NCBI RefSeq assembly: GCF_900100535.1
Contig: NZ_FNDG01000021.1
Location: forward strand, 1 to 64,000
Direction of reading: 5' to 3'
Source: Phytopseudomonas flavescens
Lineage (GTDB): Bacteria; Pseudomonadota; Gammaproteobacteria; Pseudomonadales; Pseudomonadaceae
DNA: 64,000 nucleotides
Shown piece after piece: positions 60,536-64,000 of the stretch. How positions within the stretch are numbered: the stretch's first letter is position 1; each line of letters begins with the position of its first letter. The translations under genes were made by a program, and so were the position numbers. Below the pieces are notes generated by a model. The model was not told the origin of the DNA. It saw nothing but the letters and a program-made list of their open reading frames with translations, and made no database searches.

Positions 60536-61825
60536 TCAGCGGCCTTCGATCATGCCGGTGGCCTGCTGGGTCGCCTCGCTGGTGCGGGTGGCCAGCTTGC
60601 GCACCTCGTCGGCGACCACGGCAAAGCCACGGCCCGCCTCGCCCGCCCGTGCCGCCTCGATGGCCGCATTGAGGGCCAGCAGGTTGGTCTGGTTGGCGAT
60701 GCCCTGAATGGCGCCGACGATCTGCGTCAGCTTGACGAGGTTTTCCTGTATTGCCTGGTGCTGCCGTTCCTGGGCCTGGCGCAGCTGGCTCTCTTCGTGA
60801 CTGGCATGCACGTCGCTGATCGCGCCCACGGTGCGCAGCGGCGTGCCGTCGGCGCTGCGCCGGGTCTGCCCGCGGCCGCGAAACCAGCGGTACTCGCCAT
60901 TACTGTGCCTGAGCCGGTAGACGACATCGAAGGGGGTTCGCCCGGAGCGGTCGCCGACATGGTCGACGAAAGCCTGTACGGCGCGCTGGCTGTCTTCGGG
61001 ATGCAGGCGGGACAACCAGCTGTCGAACACGTCGGGAAATTCCTCGAGGGTCTGGTGGCCGAGCAGGCGGCGCATCTGCGACGAGAACCAGATGACGTTG
61101 TCCGGATTGGCCGGGTCGCCGGCAAGGATGTCGATATCCCAGAGCGCATCCTGGATGCACTCGCGGGAAATCTCGAAGCGGGTCGATAGCAGGGCGAACT
61201 GCTGGTCACGCAGGCGCTGCTCGTGGATATCGTGCAGGCTGCCGACGCAGCGCCGTGGCAGTCCGCGTTCGTCACGCTGGGTCTCGCCACGCACATGCAC
61301 CCAGCGGTAATCGCCGGTATCGGTGGCCAGGCGTACTTCGATCCGATAGCGGGTCTGGCCACCACGATCGGCCAGATGTCGTGCCAGCGCGTCCCGGCTG
61401 TCCTGACGGTCGTCCGGGTGCAGACGCTCGTGCAACAGGCTCAGGCGTGTGGGCGGTTGCGCCATTGCCGCCAGGCTACCGCTCCACTGCAGCGCTGCAT
61501 CACCGGCTGGCAGCAGGTCGCCGTCGAGCTGCAGTTCCCAGAACAGCCCGTTGGCCGTGTGCGCCGCCAGTTGCCAGTGCGCCTGCCGATCTCGCAGGCA
61601 GGCCTCGCATTCGCCGAGCCGGTTCGCCAGTTGCTGCCGCTCTGCTTCCAGCGCGGCCACCTGTGCCCGCAGCGCCGTGTGGTCGGCGAGCAGGCGTTCG
61701 CCACTGGCGACGATGCGTTGCAGAATGGGATCGCGGCTGCCGAGCTGCAGGTTGGCGTGCGGCCTCTCCAGCCAGTCGGCCAGCCGAGCCAGTGCCTTGT
61801 GGGTGCCGCTGGCGAAAAACGCCAT
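60536..61825 (-). CDS. Cytoplasmic PAS-PAS-MCP sensor (BdlA-like)
   Basis: 429 residues with no membrane span: a coiled-coil start (residues 40-80), PAS 1 (about 88-205), PAS 2 (about 215-335; FRGRGQTRRSADGTPLRTVGAISDVH), and a short MCP signalling tip (NQTNLLALNAAIEAARAGEAGRGFAVVADEVRKLA). The MCP hairpin stops soon after the tip, so only half of it is present, a layout recalling the biofilm-dispersion protein BdlA. GGGAGG lies before the ATG at 61825. Confidence 0.82.
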   Translation of the reverse strand: MAFFASGTHKALARLADWLERPHANLQLGSRDPILQRIVASGERLLADHTALRAQVAALEAERQQLANRLGECEACLRDRQAHWQLAAHTANGLFWELQLDGDLLPAGDAALQWSGSLAAMAQPPTRLSLLHERLHPDDRQDSRDALARHLADRGGQTRYRIEVRLATDTGDYRWVHVRGETQRDERGLPRRCVGSLHDIHEQRLRDQQFALLSTRFEISRECIQDALWDIDILAGDPANPDNVIWFSSQMRRLLGHQTLEEFPDVFDSWLSRLHPEDSQRAVQAFVDHVGDRSGRTPFDVVYRLRHSNGEYRWFRGRGQTRRSADGTPLRTVGAISDVHASHEESQLRQAQERQHQAIQENLVKLTQIVGAIQGIANQTNLLALNAAIEAARAGEAGRGFAVVADEVRKLATRTSEATQQATGMIEGR

Positions 61826-61892
61826 CAAAGACCTCCCGTTCTTGCGTCCTGCAGTGATTGTTGCTGCCCGCCAGTGGTCCGAAACGACCCGC

Positions 61893-63116
61893 TCATGCCG
61901 GCAAGGCCAGGTGGTCGAAAGCGGCTGCGCCGGGCAGCATGGGCCAGCTCGCCGGACCGCCGAGGATCTCCTCGGGGGTCAGCAGGCAGGCGTCCAGCGC
62001 TGCTTTCAGCGCCTGCAGGTCGATACCCTGGCCGATGAACACGATTTCCTGCCGGCAATCGCCGACGATCTCGTCCCATTTGCCCAGGATCGCCTGGCAG
62101 CGATAGCTATCGCGAGGCCATTCGCTGCGCTCGATGAAACGCCACCAGCGCCCGACGTATTGCCAGCCGAAGCGTCCGGCGGTCTGGGCCAGCAGGCCGG
62201 TGTCCAGGTGTCGGCTGGCGACCCAGAGGTAGCCCTTGCTACGCAGCAGCCTGCCGTTGTTCCAGGGGCGCTGGAGCAGATCCAGCAAGCGCTGTGGGTG
62301 GAAGGGCGTGCGCTCTCGGTAGACCCAGGAGGCGATGCCGTAGGTGTCCGCTTCCGTAGCAGGCTGGTCGCTGTCTTCCAGGCGTTGCATCCAGCCGGGC
62401 GACTGCATCAGGCTCGGCAGGTCGAAGCGGCCGGTGTCGAGGATCGTCGACAGGTCGATGGCGCCGTGGGCCATGGGCAGGATGTGCGCATCCGGGTTGA
62501 GCCCGCTGAGCACAGCGCGCAAGGCCTGGAAACCGGGTTCGCCGATCAGGTCCAGGCGGCTGACGAGGATCACGTTGGCGTACTCCACCTGCTCGACCAG
62601 CAGGTCGGACAGCGCGCGCAGCGGCGTGCCCGCCTGCGTCTCGCCTACCACCGTCTCCCGCGAGTCGAGCAGTTCCAGGAAGTGGCTGCCGTCGACCACG
62701 GTGACCAGGGTGTCCAGGCGCGCCAGTTCGCTGAGGCTGAAACCGGCCTGGTCGAGGAAGGCGAAGGTCTCGGCCACGGGCATGGGCTCGGCGATCCCGG
62801 TGGACTCGACGAGCAGGTAGTCGAAGCGGTTCTGGCGCGCCAACGCGCTGACCTGCTCCAGCAGGTCGGCGCGCAGCGTGCAGCAGATGCAGCCGTTGCT
62901 CATCTCCACCAGTTCGTCGCGGCCGTGGTGCAGCTCGACGCTGCGTTGCACGTCCTCGGCGTCGATATTGACCTCGCTCATGTCGTTTACGATCACCGCC
63001 ACCCGCCTGCCTGCGCGGTTGCGCAGGATGTGGTTGAGCAGCGTCGTCTTGCCGGAACCGAGAAAGCCCGAAAGGACGGTCACCGGCAGCCGCTGCGACA
63101 CGGCGCCGTCCCTCAT
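61893..63116 (-). CDS. CobW-family GTPase, nitrile hydratase activator (P47K-like)
   Basis: 407 residues: a P-loop near the start (LSGFLGSGKTTLLNH), the CobW metal motif GCICCT and a C-terminal CobW_C domain (YRERTPFHPQRLL; GYLWVASR). Its start overlaps the end of nthB by four bases, the position of the P47K activator needed for Fe-type nitrile hydratases. It is therefore probably the iron-loading activator of this enzyme. Confidence 0.88.
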   Translation of the reverse strand: MRDGAVSQRLPVTVLSGFLGSGKTTLLNHILRNRAGRRVAVIVNDMSEVNIDAEDVQRSVELHHGRDELVEMSNGCICCTLRADLLEQVSALARQNRFDYLLVESTGIAEPMPVAETFAFLDQAGFSLSELARLDTLVTVVDGSHFLELLDSRETVVGETQAGTPLRALSDLLVEQVEYANVILVSRLDLIGEPGFQALRAVLSGLNPDAHILPMAHGAIDLSTILDTGRFDLPSLMQSPGWMQRLEDSDQPATEADTYGIASWVYRERTPFHPQRLLDLLQRPWNNGRLLRSKGYLWVASRHLDTGLLAQTAGRFGWQYVGRWWRFIERSEWPRDSYRCQAILGKWDEIVGDCRQEIVFIGQGIDLQALKAALDACLLTPEEILGGPASWPMLPGAAAFDHLALPA

Positions 63117-63811
63117 GCCGGCACCGCTTGGGCCACGGGTGTCTTGGCGGTGGAGGCCCTGTCCGGCGTGACGGTGACCTTATCCAGGTAGCTCTCGAAC
63201 AGGTCGACCACCACCAGGCCGTCGTCGCAGGCGTCGCCCCAGAGATCCTTCGCCTTGAACTCCACGTGATAGCTCGGCTGGTGCGCCGCGCGGGTGTCGC
63301 CATGGCCGATGGCATCGGGGAAGGGCCAGGTTTCCGTGGTGCGGTGCAGCACCACGCCCTGCTTGCCGCGTACGTAGCCGGGCACGCGGATGTGCCCGGT
63401 GACGTGCTCGTCGCGCACCAGCACCCGGTCGCCCACCTCGAAGGGCTGGCGGCCGGTGATCGCCGGACGGCCAGTGGACTGCGGCGCATTGGCCAGCTTG
63501 AAGTGCGAACCCAGCGCGCGGTCGAGCTCTTCCTGGGTCAGCACCCCGGTCTCGACCAGCAGCGAGGCCGTGGCGATGACGTAGCGTTCGTAGTAACGGG
63601 TGCCGGCATGCTGGCGCACATCGATGCGCTCGACGGCATGGCGCACCTCGTCGACGCTGAATTTCTGCAGATGACCCACACCGACGAACATCAGGCCGTA
63701 GGCCAGGTGTTCCCAGTCTTCCTTGAATACCGGTTTGTAGCTCAGGCTGTTGATCGTGTGGGGGATGCGGCCGAAGCCCTGGAAACCGCCGAGATCGTGA
63801 AAGCCATTCAT
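63113..63811 (-). CDS. nthB: Nitrile hydratase subunit beta
   Basis: 232 residues starting MNGFHDLGGFQGFGRI, with the typical centre (FKEDWEHLAYGLM; RYYERY) and the SH3-like C-terminal half (GDRVLVRDEHVTGHIRVPGYVRGKQGVVL). Nitrile hydratase converts nitriles to amides. GGAGGTAATCAGC precedes the ATG. It lies 42 bases after the alpha subunit gene. Confidence 0.95.
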   Translation of the reverse strand: MNGFHDLGGFQGFGRIPHTINSLSYKPVFKEDWEHLAYGLMFVGVGHLQKFSVDEVRHAVERIDVRQHAGTRYYERYVIATASLLVETGVLTQEELDRALGSHFKLANAPQSTGRPAITGRQPFEVGDRVLVRDEHVTGHIRVPGYVRGKQGVVLHRTTETWPFPDAIGHGDTRAAHQPSYHVEFKAKDLWGDACDDGLVVVDLFESYLDKVTVTPDRASTAKTPVAQAVPA

Positions 63812-63853
63812 GCTGATTACCTCCGAAAGCTGGAAAATGATGAGCGGTTTGTC

Positions 63854-64000
63854 TCAGGGCTTGCCGGGCAGCGCGACGCCGATCAGCACATCCTTGGTGA
63901 CCAGTGCCTGCAGGTCTTGCTCACTCAGGTGCTCGGTGCCTTCAGGGCGCATGGGCAGGACCAGGTAGCGGCTTTCCGCGCTGGTGTCCCAGACCTTGAT
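63854..64000 (-). CDS. nthA: Nitrile hydratase subunit alpha, C-terminal part only
   Basis: The last 48 codons read IKVWDTSAESRYLVLPMRPEG ... IGVALPGKP, the alpha-subunit C-terminus. The metal-binding Cys motif lies outside the window, so Fe or Co type cannot be read directly. The gene is cut by the window edge. Confidence 0.88.
   Translation of the reverse strand: MKVWDTSAESRYLVLPMRPEGTEHLSEQDLQALVTKDVLIGVALPGKP

Overview
The window is high-GC bacterial DNA from a Pseudomonas-type gammaproteobacterium. The evidence is the gene order betC / LysR regulator / response regulator / trpA / trpB / trpI / DUF3060 gene, which I recall from the start of the P. aeruginosa chromosome, plus typical Pseudomonas REP sequences and short intergenic palindromes. 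No rRNA, tRNA or CRISPR array was seen.

Left accessory region (1-17.8 kb). The window opens inside a very large cdiA-type contact-dependent inhibition (CDI) exoprotein gene. Its 3' tip turns AT-rich and ends in a candidate RNase-type toxin domain, followed by an overlapping WapI-like immunity gene. Downstream, to about 14.2 kb, lies a store of displaced modules: a truncated toxin remnant, an 842-codon orphan cdiA 3' end (FHA-2 repeats, DUF637-like region, toxin) with a CPCC-type immunity gene, a frameshifted deaminase-type toxin remnant with a small intact partner, two more orphan immunity-like genes, two SymE-like genes and a stub of a HTH gene. Short palindromic repeats (GGGGTCAGAGTCATTG and GGGGACAGATTTATTT families) and an IS4-family transposase relic mark the breakpoints. 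A GNAT gene, a DUF1963-like gene, unrecognised ORFs and gene fragments follow to 17.8 kb.

Middle region (17.8-42.5 kb). This is mostly ordinary metabolism and transport: a saccharopine-dehydrogenase-like oxidoreductase with a DUF2269 membrane protein, an alpha/beta hydrolase, an MFS carrier, a SulP transporter, a choline-sulfate unit (betC, choX-like binding protein, divergent LysR regulator, DOPA-dioxygenase-like gene), an EamA exporter, PbpG endopeptidase, a CigR-like protein, a DASS carrier with a divergent LysR regulator, a divergent pair (Nramp-like carrier / 2-hydroxyacid dehydrogenase) sharing a palindrome-rich promoter region, a two-component system, a four-EF-hand protein and trpBA.

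Right region (42.5-64 kb). trpI is recognisable but is separated from trpBA by about 6.8 kb holding an amino-acid-type ABC importer, an M20 amidohydrolase, a DUF1989 protein, an XRE-cupin regulator and a DUF3592 protein. A TGTGAG-N5-CTCACA dyad, the form I recall for the TrpI site, remains next to trpB, and a separate perfect palindrome sits just before the importer operon. After trpI come a DUF3060 protein, gloA, a phosphodiesterase, ilvD, a RlmI-type methyltransferase, a DJ-1/PfpI protein, an HDOD protein, mutM, a small membrane protein, a Na/Pi cotransporter, a PAS-PAS-MCP sensor and, at the right edge on the minus strand, a nitrile hydratase cluster (nthA C-terminus, nthB, CobW-type activator).
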